Notes: generated from the sequence alone by a model not told the origin. Counted from the stretch's first letter, positions 13,831-21,336 are shown. The stretch: 22,471 nt of DNA from CADEFF01 sp964569315 (GCA_964569315.1 CAZMUZ010000059.1:1-22471); one strand, 5' to 3'. Numbers and translations: made by a program.

Positions 13831-14204
13831 CAGCGACCGCGCGCCGCGCGATCGGCCGCGCTCTGGTAGCCCATCAGCTTCGCAACCTCCTCGCGATCCG
13901 GCGCCGCCATCACCACGGCGCGCAGTTCGCGGTCGACGTTGGCGTAGCCCAGGCGCGTCGCGAGCATGTTCAGCGCGTCGGCGTCATCGGGGTCAAAGCC
14001 GTCCTCGACCCACCTCTCCGCCACATCGAACGCGATCACCCAGCGCCGGAAGCCATCAGGCGCGGCGGCGCGGTTCAGCGCGGCGCGTAGTTCGTCATAG
14101 TCGTGGCGCGCCTGCCGACCGACCAGGTCGAGCCGATCGGGGTTGAAGTTCATCAGGAAGCGTTCCGCCGCCTGCGCGATCGTCATCCGTCGAGGTTTGC
14201 CCAT
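13830..14204 (-). CDS. Hypothetical helical protein (124 aa)
   Basis: Starts MGKPRRMTIAQAAERFLMNF. Predominantly helical and charged, with DGFDPDDADALNMLATRLGY in the middle; no catalytic motif. It is the first gene of the DNA-metabolism block, following a 57-bp gap with a hairpin. Function unknown. Confidence 0.5.
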   Translation of the reverse strand: MGKPRRMTIAQAAERFLMNFNPDRLDLVGRQARHDYDELRAALNRAAAPDGFRRWVIAFDVAERWVEDGFDPDDADALNMLATRLGYANVDRELRAVVMAAPDREEVAKLMGYQSAADRAARGR

Positions 14205-14239
14205 GCACTACCCATAGCAAGGATCGACCTGGCGCTTCT

Positions 14240-14272
14240 GTAGGCGCGACTACCGAACCGCCTACTTTTTTT
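14240..14272 (+). terminator. Intrinsic-terminator-like hairpin plus T7, plus-strand sense
   Basis: GTAGGCG (14240-14246) pairs with CGCCTAC (14259-14265) and is followed on the plus strand by seven T (14266-14272). The right half lies in the last codons of the 83-aa minus-strand gene (GAA AAA AAG TAG). Orientation is against the genes, so it would stop antisense transcription; on the minus strand it is a hairpin right after an A7 run. Confidence 0.5.
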
Positions 14273-14513
14273 CGTGCCTCTTGGCGGAGACGGCGGCGTC
14301 GACCTCGGCGTCGTTCTCGGCGAGCCTGGCCTCGAGGCGCTCGATCGTCAGCCCGGCCTCTGCCGGGTCGGTCGCGCCCTCGGCGGCGCCGTTCACGGCG
14401 GCCCAGATGGCGCGAGCAGTGGCGGTGGCGGCCGACGGCGACGCGGGCGACCTCAGAACGCGGCCCAGGGCTTCCCAGGCGTGCGCCTGCAGGCGCTGAA
14501 GCTCGGCCATCAT
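14262..14513 (-). CDS. Hypothetical helical protein (83 aa)
   Basis: Starts MMAELQRLQAHAWEALGRVL with an ATGA overlap on the 152-aa gene. Ala-rich helices and a charged coiled-coil-like C-terminus (IERLEARLAENDAEVDAAV) ending in KRHEKK. The last codons contain seven consecutive A, a site where slippage could extend the reading frame. No family recognised. Confidence 0.5.
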   Translation of the reverse strand: MMAELQRLQAHAWEALGRVLRSPASPSAATATARAIWAAVNGAAEGATDPAEAGLTIERLEARLAENDAEVDAAVSAKRHEKK

Positions 14514-14968
14514 GGCAGGGCCTCGATCTCGTCTCGCAGGCCCCATAGCCACGCCGACGCCCTCGCAAGGGCCGCCGCCGCCGGCGCTGGCGACAGGGAG
14601 CGCGCCGAGTCGATCAGCGCAGCAGCCGCGGCGAAGCGCGCCAGCACCACGGCCCGAGCGCGCCGATAGGCATCGACAGCGGCCTGGGCGGCGTCAGCGT
14701 CGGGGGCTGCCCTCACCAGCTCGTGCTGGTGTTCCAGGTCCCAGGCCACGAACGCATCAGACGCCGTGGCGTAGGCCGCGCGAGCGAAGGATCGATCGGT
14801 GCTGACCCCGGCGCAGCCGCCGACATGCACCAGCAAGGCGATCCCGGCGGCGCAGGCCCCCATCCAGCACACACCGCGGCCGACCTCGGCCAGCCGTTCG
14901 ATGTGGCGTGCGCGGCCGACGACATACAGCGCGATCCCGGTCAGCAGAATCAGGCAGATCAGCAGCAT
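14510..14968 (-). CDS. Two-helix membrane protein (152 aa)
   Basis: Starts MLLICLILLTGIALYVVGRA. Two hydrophobic helices (~2-18 and ~34-50) are followed by a long Ala-rich helical soluble domain. The second helix ends GGCAG, but the context is not a clean lipobox. With the 90-aa and 69-aa neighbours it forms a run of small membrane proteins. It could be a virion membrane protein or part of a lysis apparatus; nothing decides. Confidence 0.5.
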   Translation of the reverse strand: MLLICLILLTGIALYVVGRARHIERLAEVGRGVCWMGACAAGIALLVHVGGCAGVSTDRSFARAAYATASDAFVAWDLEHQHELVRAAPDADAAQAAVDAYRRARAVVLARFAAAAALIDSARSLSPAPAAAALARASAWLWGLRDEIEALP

Positions 14969-14972
14969 CGGA

Positions 14973-15245
14973 TCAACCTCCCTTGTCTCGGTTGCGCTCG
15001 ATCGGCGCGCGCAGCGGCAGGCCGCGCAAGCGCGCGTTCTCGGACTTCAGCTTCTCCAGCTCGGCCCTCATGGCCTCGAGCGCGCGGCCGGCGTCACCGT
15101 CGCCTGCGCCTCGAGGAGCAGCGTAGCCGCCGGCCAGTGACACCAGCGCAGTGGCGACCATGCGATCGCCAAGCGCCAGCGCGACGATCCCGCCGGCCAC
15201 GAAGAATCCCACGATGAAGATGCGCTCGATCGTTGCGGTGCTCAT
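14973..15245 (-). CDS. Membrane protein with C-terminal coiled coil (90 aa)
   Basis: Starts MSTATIERIFIVGFFVAGGI (ATG at 15245 chosen for the upstream GGGTGG; an ATG at 15281 is in frame). Two hydrophobic stretches (~9-25, ~30-43), then a charged coiled coil (ALEAMRAELEKLKSENARLR). Shape suits a membrane protein with an oligomerising tail. Ends 4 bp before the next start. Confidence 0.5.
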   Translation of the reverse strand: MSTATIERIFIVGFFVAGGIVALALGDRMVATALVSLAGGYAAPRGAGDGDAGRALEAMRAELEKLKSENARLRGLPLRAPIERNRDKGG

Positions 15246-15300
15246 GCGATCCACCCTACCAGCAGCAAATCCGCATGACATCAGGCATTATTGCCGCGGT

Positions 15301-15510
15301 TCAGCGCGAGACGATGTAGGCGACCAGGATGATCAGCAGACCGCCGACAATGACCGTTTTGCGGGCGCCCTGCTCAGCGGCGGCGCGGGCGGCTGACTCC
15401 AGGTCGGCGACGATGGCGTCGACCGACGATCGGGGCAGGAACGAGGCGAGGCGCGCCACGGCGGATTTTCCGCCGGGCGTCGTCGCGGTCGCTCCAAGCC
15501 CCTGCGGCAT
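15301..15510 (-). CDS. Tail-anchored small protein (69 aa)
   Basis: Starts MPQGLGATATTPGGKSAVAR. A helical soluble part is followed by a C-terminal membrane helix (KTVIVGGLLIILVAYIVSR). Starts 3 bp after the stop of the 25-aa gene. Small single-helix proteins of this sort are common in membrane-containing phage particles; that role is inferred. Confidence 0.5.
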   Translation of the reverse strand: MPQGLGATATTPGGKSAVARLASFLPRSSVDAIVADLESAARAAAEQGARKTVIVGGLLIILVAYIVSR

Positions 15511-15513
15511 GCG

Positions 15514-15591
15514 TCAGGCCGGCTTGCTTGGCGCGGGCGGCGACTCCTCGGCGGCGGCCGCCGGCCGCGGCACCACGACCTTGAACTTCAC
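15514..15591 (-). CDS. Very small protein (25 aa)
   Basis: GTG start two bases after the stop of the 151-aa gene, with AGGAG (in GCAGGAGATCTGACC) at good spacing. The product starts MKFKVVVPRPAAAAEESPP and ends in PAPSKPA: a short basic strand and a Pro/Ala tail. It fills the only space between two tightly packed genes, which supports it being real. Function unknown. Confidence 0.45.
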   Translation of the reverse strand: MKFKVVVPRPAAAAEESPPAPSKPA

Positions 15592-15593
15592 GG

Positions 15594-16049
15594 TCAGATC
15601 TCCTGCGACAGCTCGACGCCCAGGGCGATCCGCGCGACGCACGACACGGCGCCCAGGAAGCTCACCTCGACGTCGTCGCCGTTGGCGTTGACGTCGAGCG
15701 CGGGGAACTGGTTGGCGCTGGCAGTGCCACCCTCGACCTGGACGGTGACATAGGGCAGCTGGGCCACCCTGACGGCGCCCGGGATCACGTTGGCGGTGCC
15801 CCACCCGAAGTAGCGGGCGCGGCCGGCAGCCTGCGTGGCCACCAGGGGCGCGCCGACGGTGTACCACCAGTAGAGCGGGCAGGCCGCCGGGTTGGTGGCG
15901 ACGGCCGGAAAGAGGGCCGCGAGGGCCGCCCGGATGGCGACGCCGGTGATGGTGCCCAGCAGGCCGGTCCCGGCGGTGCCATCGTAGGTCACGGTGGCGG
16001 ACACCTTCTTGGGGGAGATCAGCTGAATCGCGGAGACGGCAACGGCCAT
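15594..16049 (-). CDS. Beta-rich probable structural protein (151 aa)
   Basis: Starts MAVAVSAIQLISPKKVSATV after the strong RBS GAGAGGAACCATC, of the same type as the two probable capsid genes at the left end. Alternating strands and turns (SATVTYDG, YVTVQVEGGTA, DVEVSFLGAVS) without catalytic residues suggest a coat, vertex or minor capsid protein. A Trp/Tyr/Pro motif (CPLYWWYTVG) is central. It is flanked by a Gly-rich membrane protein and spike-type genes. Family not recognised. Confidence 0.55.
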   Translation of the reverse strand: MAVAVSAIQLISPKKVSATVTYDGTAGTGLLGTITGVAIRAALAALFPAVATNPAACPLYWWYTVGAPLVATQAAGRARYFGWGTANVIPGAVRVAQLPYVTVQVEGGTASANQFPALDVNANGDDVEVSFLGAVSCVARIALGVELSQEI

Positions 16050-16064
16050 GATGGTTCCTCTCTT

Positions 16065-16295
16065 TCAGGTGTCGGCCAGCGCCGACTTGGTGTTTTTGAC
16101 CATAACATAGATCGCGGCGGCAAGCCCCAGCAGGCCGCCGGCCGTCGCGCCCTTCGGGCCAGCGACCTTGGCGCCCAGCAACGCGCCGCCGAACGGCAGC
16201 GCCAGCGCCACGAGGCCGACGGCGGCGCGGCCGGCCTGGGCGGCCGGCGCGGGGCCGGCCAGCTGCGCGATCGTGCGCTCGAGCGGCGACGGCAC
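16065..16295 (-). CDS. Gly-rich membrane protein (76 aa)
   Basis: GTG start two bases after the previous stop (MPSPLERTIAQLAGPAPAAQ). Two hydrophobic Gly-rich helices (~25-43, ~48-65) with GGALLGAKVAG between, ending KNTKSALADT. The Gly-zipper character suits a membrane-inserting virion or pore protein. No family recognised. Confidence 0.5.
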   Translation of the reverse strand: MPSPLERTIAQLAGPAPAAQAGRAAVGLVALALPFGGALLGAKVAGPKGATAGGLLGLAAAIYVMVKNTKSALADT

Positions 16296-16297
16296 GA

Positions 16298-16792
16298 TCA
16301 GCCCTCGGCGCGGCCCTGGGCGAGCGCGGCGATCCGCTCGGCGCGCGCGTGGTCCAGCGCGGTCTGCTCGGCTTCGTGCGCGTCGGGGTTCTCGCTCTCC
16401 CAGCGAGCACGGCTCGCTCTCTCCGCCAGGATCCTGACGCGATCCAGACAGGCCAGGCGGGGCACGTCCAGAACGGCGGCGGCGCGCTCGTAGCCATCCA
16501 TCAGACGCACCAGCTCGCGCTGTGCGTTGGTCATCGTGACGATGACGATCCGATCCTTGATCGGGTCGAGCGCGAGGCCCTTCGTCTCGGCATCGATGCG
16601 CCGCACATCGCTGATCGCGCGCTCGATCTTTGGCGCCAGATCACGGGCAGACGCCAGCGCGGCGACATACTCGGTCGATGCGCAGCGACGAACGGCGCTC
16701 GCCACCATCTCGGCCAGGGCCGGATCGGCCTCGATCTCGGCAGCGTGAGTCGCCGAGAACTCGGCCGGATCCCATTCGTGCGTGAATTCCAT
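16298..16792 (-). CDS. Helical protein next to spike gene (164 aa)
   Basis: Starts MEFTHEWDPAEFSATHAAEI after a strong RBS (GAGAGAGGATCACAC). Almost entirely helical and highly charged, with heptad-like repeats; no membrane helix. It may be a scaffold or a virion-internal protein. No family recognised. Confidence 0.5.
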   Translation of the reverse strand: MEFTHEWDPAEFSATHAAEIEADPALAEMVASAVRRCASTEYVAALASARDLAPKIERAISDVRRIDAETKGLALDPIKDRIVIVTMTNAQRELVRLMDGYERAAAVLDVPRLACLDRVRILAERASRARWESENPDAHEAEQTALDHARAERIAALAQGRAEG

Positions 16793-16811
16793 GTGTGATC
16801 CTCTCTCCGCT

Positions 16812-18497
16812 TTACATCACGGAGGCAAGCGCGATCTGGCTCTCGTCGCCCGTGGGCGCCGCTGGCGTGCTTCCGTCCATGCGATACAGGTTGCCGTTGA
16901 AGCCGGCGACCTCCTCGAACTGGCCGACGCCAGTGCCATAGGCGACGATCACGGCACTGACGCCGACGCGCAGCGCTCCGGTCGCTCCGGTGATCTGCGT
17001 GCGCGTGCCGGGGTTCACGACCACCTTGGCGCCGAAGCGCGCCCAGAGGCCGGAGCCGGTGGCGCCCGAACCGAAGATGTTGGCAGAGCTGCTGCCGCTC
17101 ACGGAGAGGCTCGATCCCGGTCCCCAGACGCGCAGCGACGAACCGGCATACTTGCCCAGGGCGTCATCCACCTGGTAGGCGGCGGGGCCTCCGCGCATGT
17201 CGCCGATCGTCATGGTGCCGACGACGCACAGCGCCTGTCGGAACAGCGCGCCCTGGTTGATCGGGTTGACCGCGCTCGCGGCCCTGAAGTGGCCGGGCTG
17301 GCGGTTCGCGATCGTCCACATCATCTGCGTCGAGCACTGGAACTTGCACTGCATGAACGATACATCGCTGAAGGTGATCACGATCGATGTACCCGACGCC
17401 GCGCAGCGATCGAGACCGCCGATGAAACGCTGAAGCACGGCGCGCCCCACGAAGGCAACGCCCTCGATGGTGTTGCCGTTGCCGGGGCCGCCGATGCCAT
17501 CGGTATCGAACGGCGCGATGGTGCCGCCGCCCGTGATGACGAAGGTGTTGAAGTCCACCGCCGGCCCCGTGAACTCGACGGACTGCCGCACGATCTCGAC
17601 CGTGTCGGTGGCCAGAATCTGCGCCACGCACAGCACGTCGATCGTGATGGTGTCGGCGGTGTTCTCCGCGATCGGAGTCTCGGGGATCACGTCCACGCCA
17701 GCGCGGCGCACCCGCAGGCAGGCGCGCGACGTGCGGAAGTTGTTGACCGTCCATCCCGGCGCCGCCGCGGTGAAGTCGAAGCGGGTACGAAAGCCGGTTC
17801 CAGGGGCGGCAGCGCCGGCCTGGTCGACCTCGACGCACGGGACCACGTCGAGCGCGGCGGTTGCCGGGCCAGTGGTCGGGAGGAACGGCACGCGCTCGGC
17901 GGCCCGGATGCAGTAGCCGTTGTGCGAGACGTTGCCAGGGCCGGCGACCAGGAACGTGGGTTCCTCGTAGGACAGCGGAGCGGTCGCGTTGACCCCGAAC
18001 CCACCGGTTCCCGCGATATGCAGCAGGATTTTCGCCCCGCCAGCCACGATCTGTGGAAACGAGCGCGTGATCGCCGCGAATGTCCGCTTCGCCGTCGTCG
18101 GTGACAGGCCGTCGTTGGTGTCGAGGCCGTTGATCCCGTCCAGGTAGATCGGGAGGTCCAGGGCCGGATCGTTGCTGAATCCGGCGGCGCCGTTCAGCAC
18201 GCCAGCGGCGCCCGCATAGATGAACTCGATCCCGGCGGGCACGCCCTGGGCGCTGCTGCGCTGGGGCGTCATGTCGTACTTCAGGGAGAAAGTTGCGGAG
18301 TCAGTCTGATCGCCATCGTTGACGTACACCACACCGGCGCTCGTCCAGCTCAGGGGCCGGATCGTCGTCAGCTTGGTCGGGTAGATCCAGTTGGGAGCGA
18401 TCGGCCCGTTCGGATCCCGCAGGGTGTGGGGGATCAGCGCGGAGGTTGCGTGGGCGGCAAGCGCCACCGTCTGCCGTTCGATCAGGCTCTGCGACAT
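16812..18497 (-). CDS. Spike/receptor-binding-type protein with beta-helix features (561 aa)
   Basis: Starts MSQSLIERQTVALAAHATSA. After an N-terminal ~110-residue domain comes LPIYLDGINGLDTNDGLSPT, then AKRTFAAITRSFP: the 'D.G.D..DGLSP.TAF.T' entry sequence typical of tailspike-like right-handed beta-helix proteins. The rest is rich in short strands, Gly, Asn and Thr, as in stacked coils. No catalytic residues can be assigned. It would recognise the host surface. It is the longest gene of its unit, starts 4 bp after the 124-aa gene and is followed by structural-type genes. Confidence 0.65.
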   Translation of the reverse strand: MSQSLIERQTVALAAHATSALIPHTLRDPNGPIAPNWIYPTKLTTIRPLSWTSAGVVYVNDGDQTDSATFSLKYDMTPQRSSAQGVPAGIEFIYAGAAGVLNGAAGFSNDPALDLPIYLDGINGLDTNDGLSPTTAKRTFAAITRSFPQIVAGGAKILLHIAGTGGFGVNATAPLSYEEPTFLVAGPGNVSHNGYCIRAAERVPFLPTTGPATAALDVVPCVEVDQAGAAAPGTGFRTRFDFTAAAPGWTVNNFRTSRACLRVRRAGVDVIPETPIAENTADTITIDVLCVAQILATDTVEIVRQSVEFTGPAVDFNTFVITGGGTIAPFDTDGIGGPGNGNTIEGVAFVGRAVLQRFIGGLDRCAASGTSIVITFSDVSFMQCKFQCSTQMMWTIANRQPGHFRAASAVNPINQGALFRQALCVVGTMTIGDMRGGPAAYQVDDALGKYAGSSLRVWGPGSSLSVSGSSSANIFGSGATGSGLWARFGAKVVVNPGTRTQITGATGALRVGVSAVIVAYGTGVGQFEEVAGFNGNLYRMDGSTPAAPTGDESQIALASVM

Positions 18498-18501
18498 CGC
18501 T

Positions 18502-18876
18502 TCAGGCTCCTGGCGCCGCGCGCCACTGGTAGTCCGGCCAGACCTTGGCCGAAACGTCGACCTCGGGGATCGCGTCGCCCGCGACACCTTCCACGGCGCG
18601 CACGCGGATCACGCTGCCGGGCATCAGCCGCACATACGTGGGCGTGCGCGGCGCCAGCGGCATCCAGGCCGCCTGGTTCGGGTAGGTCGAGAACTCGGCC
18701 ACGGCCGGCGTGACCCCCGTCCCCAGCTTGGCGAACAGCAGGCACATCGACGGCTCGGTGCGCCGATCCACCAGGATCCCTGGCTCGCCAGCCGCGCCAC
18801 CCGCGCCCATGGCGTAGGTGTTGCGAAACTCCTGGGTCGGATCGTCGGGACGATCGCCGCTGCTTTCCGTGCTCAC
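18502..18876 (-). CDS. Probable structural protein upstream of spike (124 aa)
   Basis: A GTG at 18876 (MSTESSGDRPDDPTQEFRNT) is the first reasonable start after the previous stop; the RBS is poor and a later ATG is possible. Strand-rich with Pro/Gly turns (PTYVRLMPGSVIRVRAVEGV). Could be a spike base, vertex or decoration protein given its place 4 bp ahead of the spike gene. No family recognised. Confidence 0.5.
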   Translation of the reverse strand: MSTESSGDRPDDPTQEFRNTYAMGAGGAAGEPGILVDRRTEPSMCLLFAKLGTGVTPAVAEFSTYPNQAAWMPLAPRTPTYVRLMPGSVIRVRAVEGVAGDAIPEVDVSAKVWPDYQWRAAPGA

Positions 18877-18886
18877 AGAGGCGAGG

Positions 18887-19177
18887 TTACACGTCCTCCG
18901 GGCCCGGCGCAAGCATCGGCGGCGGCATCGGCGGCGGCCTCAGTGTCTCCGCCAGCTCGAGGGCCCACAGCACCCCGCCGGCCACGGCTGCCCACTCCAG
19001 CGCGCGCGGCTGCAGCTCGCGCAGCACCAGCGCCAGCAGCGCCGACCACACCGCCATGCACACGTTGCAGGCCAGCGGCCGGCGACCCTCGGCGGCCCAG
19101 CGAGCCAGCACCGGGAGCACGCGCAGCAGGCGTGTCAGCAGGTAGGCCGCGCCGATCAACATCAGCCATGCGAGCAT
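18887..19177 (-). CDS. Three-helix membrane protein, holin candidate (96 aa)
   Basis: Starts MLAWLMLIGAAYLLTRLLRV, overlapping the previous gene by 16 bp. Three hydrophobic segments: ~2-22, ~44-60 and ~66-80, with ACNVCMAVW (CxxC then Trp) at the head of the second, somewhat like DUF1360-type proteins. The Pro-rich tail (PPPMPPPMLAP) ends acidic. Placed right after the M23 and muramidase-like genes, it may be the holin of a lysis cassette. Confidence 0.5.
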   Translation of the reverse strand: MLAWLMLIGAAYLLTRLLRVLPVLARWAAEGRRPLACNVCMAVWSALLALVLRELQPRALEWAAVAGGVLWALELAETLRPPPMPPPMLAPGPEDV

Positions 19178-19347
19178 GGGCAGTCCTTCGTTTTCTCGAT
19201 CTTCACCCTGCCGCCGCCAGACGGGTAGATCGTCCAATACTGGCGCAGCCTGGCCACGTAGTAGATCTGCATCTTGCGGCTAGAAACGTCGGGCTGAAAC
19301 CGGCCGCCCTGCGCCTCGATCTGCGCCCTGGCCTCTGTCTCGCTCAT
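19162..19347 (-). CDS. Hypothetical protein in lysis/entry cassette (61 aa)
   Basis: ATGA overlap with the M23 stop (MSETEARAQIEAQGGRFQPD). A helix is followed by strands (MQIYYVARLRQYWTIYP, RVKIEKTK) and a Cys pair near the C-terminus (CPCSHG). No family recognised. Coupled to the peptidase, so perhaps an accessory to it. Confidence 0.5.
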   Translation of the reverse strand: MSETEARAQIEAQGGRFQPDVSSRKMQIYYVARLRQYWTIYPSGGGRVKIEKTKDCPCSHG

Positions 19348-20000
19348 GGCTGCGCGCTCCGCTGCGACAGCTTGGCGAGATAGACGGCCGGATCGAGCGC
19401 GATGGCCCGGAAGCCGAGGCCCAGCGATCGGCCCATGTCGTGGCACCGCGTCGGCGCGGGATGCTTCGCGCTCTTGAACAGCCAGGCGAAGTGGAGATGG
19501 TTGAAGCCCTCGCGGCCAGACGCCCTGGCGTCGGCCAGGTCGTAGCCGGCGACGCCAAGCAAGTCGGTCACGGCCAGCGTGCGGCCCTTCTTGATCAGCC
19601 CCGAAACCGACCCCTGCCGGATATGCTGGTACCAGGTGATCACGGTGTTTCCGTGATCGATGGCCACGGCGAAGCCGCGGGAATTCAGCCCGCACTTGAT
19701 GATCTCGCCGGGCCCGACAGGGTAGACCAGCGCGGCCGGCGGCATCGCGTAGCCGAACCGCTTTCCACCGCTCATCCTGGTCGACGCCATCGGCCCGCGC
19801 GTCGCGTGGCCCGGCTTCCAGCGGTAGCAGATGTCGACGCCGAGGTGAATTCCACAGCTATACGTGTTGCGATCGCGCGGCCCGAACTCCGACGAGATCA
19901 CCGGCACGCCGAGGAACACCCGACGGGATGGGTCGATGTCCCAGGGCGGAATCGCGTCGATTTCCATCGGCCACAGCCAGCCCTCGAATGGATCGCCCAT
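19344..20000 (-). CDS. M23 metallo-endopeptidase (218 aa)
   Basis: Zinc peptidase of the lysostaphin-like family that cuts peptidoglycan cross-links. Ligands: His52 and Asp56 in CGIHLGVDI, and His170 in NHLHF with His168; His126 in WYQHI is the usual third His. It lacks the C-terminal hydrophobic anchor of its paralogue at 5300-5941 but has the same conserved CHDMGRSLGLGF...LDPAVYLAKL extension. The N-terminus is Trp/Pro-rich. The ATG at 20000 lies two bases after the muramidase-like stop. Entry or lysis enzyme; having two differently anchored copies suggests both jobs may be covered. Confidence 0.82.
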   Translation of the reverse strand: MGDPFEGWLWPMEIDAIPPWDIDPSRRVFLGVPVISSEFGPRDRNTYSCGIHLGVDICYRWKPGHATRGPMASTRMSGGKRFGYAMPPAALVYPVGPGEIIKCGLNSRGFAVAIDHGNTVITWYQHIRQGSVSGLIKKGRTLAVTDLLGVAGYDLADARASGREGFNHLHFAWLFKSAKHPAPTRCHDMGRSLGLGFRAIALDPAVYLAKLSQRSAQP

Positions 20001-20002
20001 GC

Positions 20003-20674
20003 CTAGAATCCTGCCACCAGCGCCGCCGCAAGTCCAGCCAGCGCCCAGGCGACGACGCTGCCCGTGTCGACCTGCAGAGGCGCCAGCGGCGTCCCGATGA
20101 TCGGCGAGATCTTGCGCTGCACCGCGCGCCACATCGACGACGCCCGGGCCGGCGCCCCGGTGTACCAGCCAGCGCGGCCCAACTCGGCCATGTAGCCCTG
20201 ATCGGCAGCGCGCAGCATCGCGGCGGCCTTCGCGTAGCGCGGGGCGCTGGTCACGAGATCCAGATAGGATCTCACCCCCTCTCGCCAGCTCGGCCAGATC
20301 CGCCACTCGGCCGTGACCGGGTACTCTCGATCGTCCTCGTCGAACTCGGTCGCGCCGGTGCGCAGCACGGGGCCCGTCCAGTTGGCGCCGCACTTGACGC
20401 CCCAGGTGTTATGCGTCAGCTGCGTTGCGAGGCTGCGCCCATAGCCGCTCGACATCGCGGCGTGCGCCACGACAAACAGATCGGTCGGGCGCGGCGGCAG
20501 ACCGAAGGACGGCGCCTCGGCGCGCACTGCCGCGGCCAGCTCGTTCAGCCAGGCGGCGGCCTTCCCGTCTGACCACCACAGCGATCGGCCGGCGCTACCG
20601 GCATAGCGCCAGCTGCCGACCTCGCGCTGATACCTGGCCTGCAGGGCCGGATCGATCTTGCCCTGGCAGGCCAT
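20003..20674 (-). CDS. FlgJ/GH73-like glucosaminidase relative, catalytic Glu replaced (223 aa)
   Basis: Similar to the C-terminal muramidase domain of FlgJ: FVVAHAAMSSGYGRS (68-81) lines up with the family's ALESGWG block, THNTWGVKCGANWTGP (87-102) with the NLFGVK..NWKGP block, and WRIWPSWREGVRSYLDLVTS with FRVY.S..EALSDY.GLL, followed by PRY. The block 1 Glu, the accepted catalytic acid, is Ser75 here. Glu110 in ATEFDE takes the place of the second conserved Glu. A C-terminal hydrophobic helix (SVVAWALAGLAAALVAGF) anchors it. Either a peptidoglycan-binding pseudoenzyme or an enzyme using other residues. Confidence 0.75.
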   Translation of the reverse strand: MACQGKIDPALQARYQREVGSWRYAGSAGRSLWWSDGKAAAWLNELAAAVRAEAPSFGLPPRPTDLFVVAHAAMSSGYGRSLATQLTHNTWGVKCGANWTGPVLRTGATEFDEDDREYPVTAEWRIWPSWREGVRSYLDLVTSAPRYAKAAAMLRAADQGYMAELGRAGWYTGAPARASSMWRAVQRKISPIIGTPLAPLQVDTGSVVAWALAGLAAALVAGF

Positions 20675-20686
20675 CGCCTGACGCCC

Positions 20687-20868
20687 TCAGAGGGCCTTGC
20701 CGTCGCCCAGGACCGTCGGCGCGGCCAGCCAAGCNNNNNNNNNNCCGCGACAGCGATCCCCCAGCGCATGCGACGCCCAGCAACGTTGTCCGCGGCCGGC
20801 GCGGGCATCCCGCGCAGTACCAGGGCGGCGGCTCCGAATGCGACTCCAGCGCGAACCAGCTTGTTCAT
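20687..20868 (-). CDS. Small membrane protein, interrupted by assembly gap
   Basis: Starts MNKLVRAGVAFGAAALVLRG, a basic then hydrophobic N-terminus that could be a signal anchor; Arg-rich after. Beyond the 10-N gap the likely frame reads AWLAAPTVLGDGKAL and stops 12 bp before the next gene. Joining the two parts needs a gap of 2 mod 3. Function unknown. Confidence 0.45.
20735..20744. other. Assembly gap (10 N)
   Basis: Placeholder N run inside the small membrane-protein gene. The most sensible reading frames on the two sides do not join if its length is really 10. Confidence 0.95.
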
Positions 20869-20880
20869 GGCACCATCCTA

Positions 20881-21333
20881 TCAGAACGGCGGATCTTCGT
20901 CGGGGTCAGCGTCCGGCATGCGCTGCAGGTAATATTCCGCCTGGGCCTCGTCGGCGGTGTTCTCGATGACCTGGCCGGGCAGCCTCAGGCCGCCGGCCCG
21001 CCGGATCGGCTCGATCTCATTCAGCAGCTTGATGTCGACGTCGGTCAGGCATCGGCCGCCCTTCGCGGTGGCGGCCCACATCGCCTGATAGATCGTCCGC
21101 GCCTTGCGCCGGCCCTCGAGGCCAAGCCGCACGTTCACCGGATCGAAGGTGTCGCCCGACTTGTCGCGCGGGTCGATCGCCTCGAGCACGTCGACGTTTT
21201 CTCCCTGCAGCGCCTTCAGCATGTCGGATCGCGAGCGGAAGCACACCGGGCGCCCGCGCTTGATGCAGGCGTCGATGCGCTCCTTCGGGTAGGGGCGCTG
21301 CTGCCAGGTGTTGCGACCTCCGCGCGGCGGCAT
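20881..21333 (-). CDS. Protein with SSB-like acidic C-terminal tip (150 aa)
   Basis: Starts MPPRGGRNTWQQRPYPKERI; basic N-terminus, mixed helical middle. It ends DADPDEDPPF, strikingly like the RDDDFPPF end of the SSB in this window, down to the same CCGCCGTTC ending codons. The rest does not look like an OB-fold SSB. It may compete for, or recruit, partners that bind SSB tails. Starts 3 bp after the 195-aa gene's stop. Confidence 0.5.
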   Translation of the reverse strand: MPPRGGRNTWQQRPYPKERIDACIKRGRPVCFRSRSDMLKALQGENVDVLEAIDPRDKSGDTFDPVNVRLGLEGRRKARTIYQAMWAATAKGGRCLTDVDIKLLNEIEPIRRAGGLRLPGQVIENTADEAQAEYYLQRMPDADPDEDPPF

Positions 21334-21336
21334 CCG

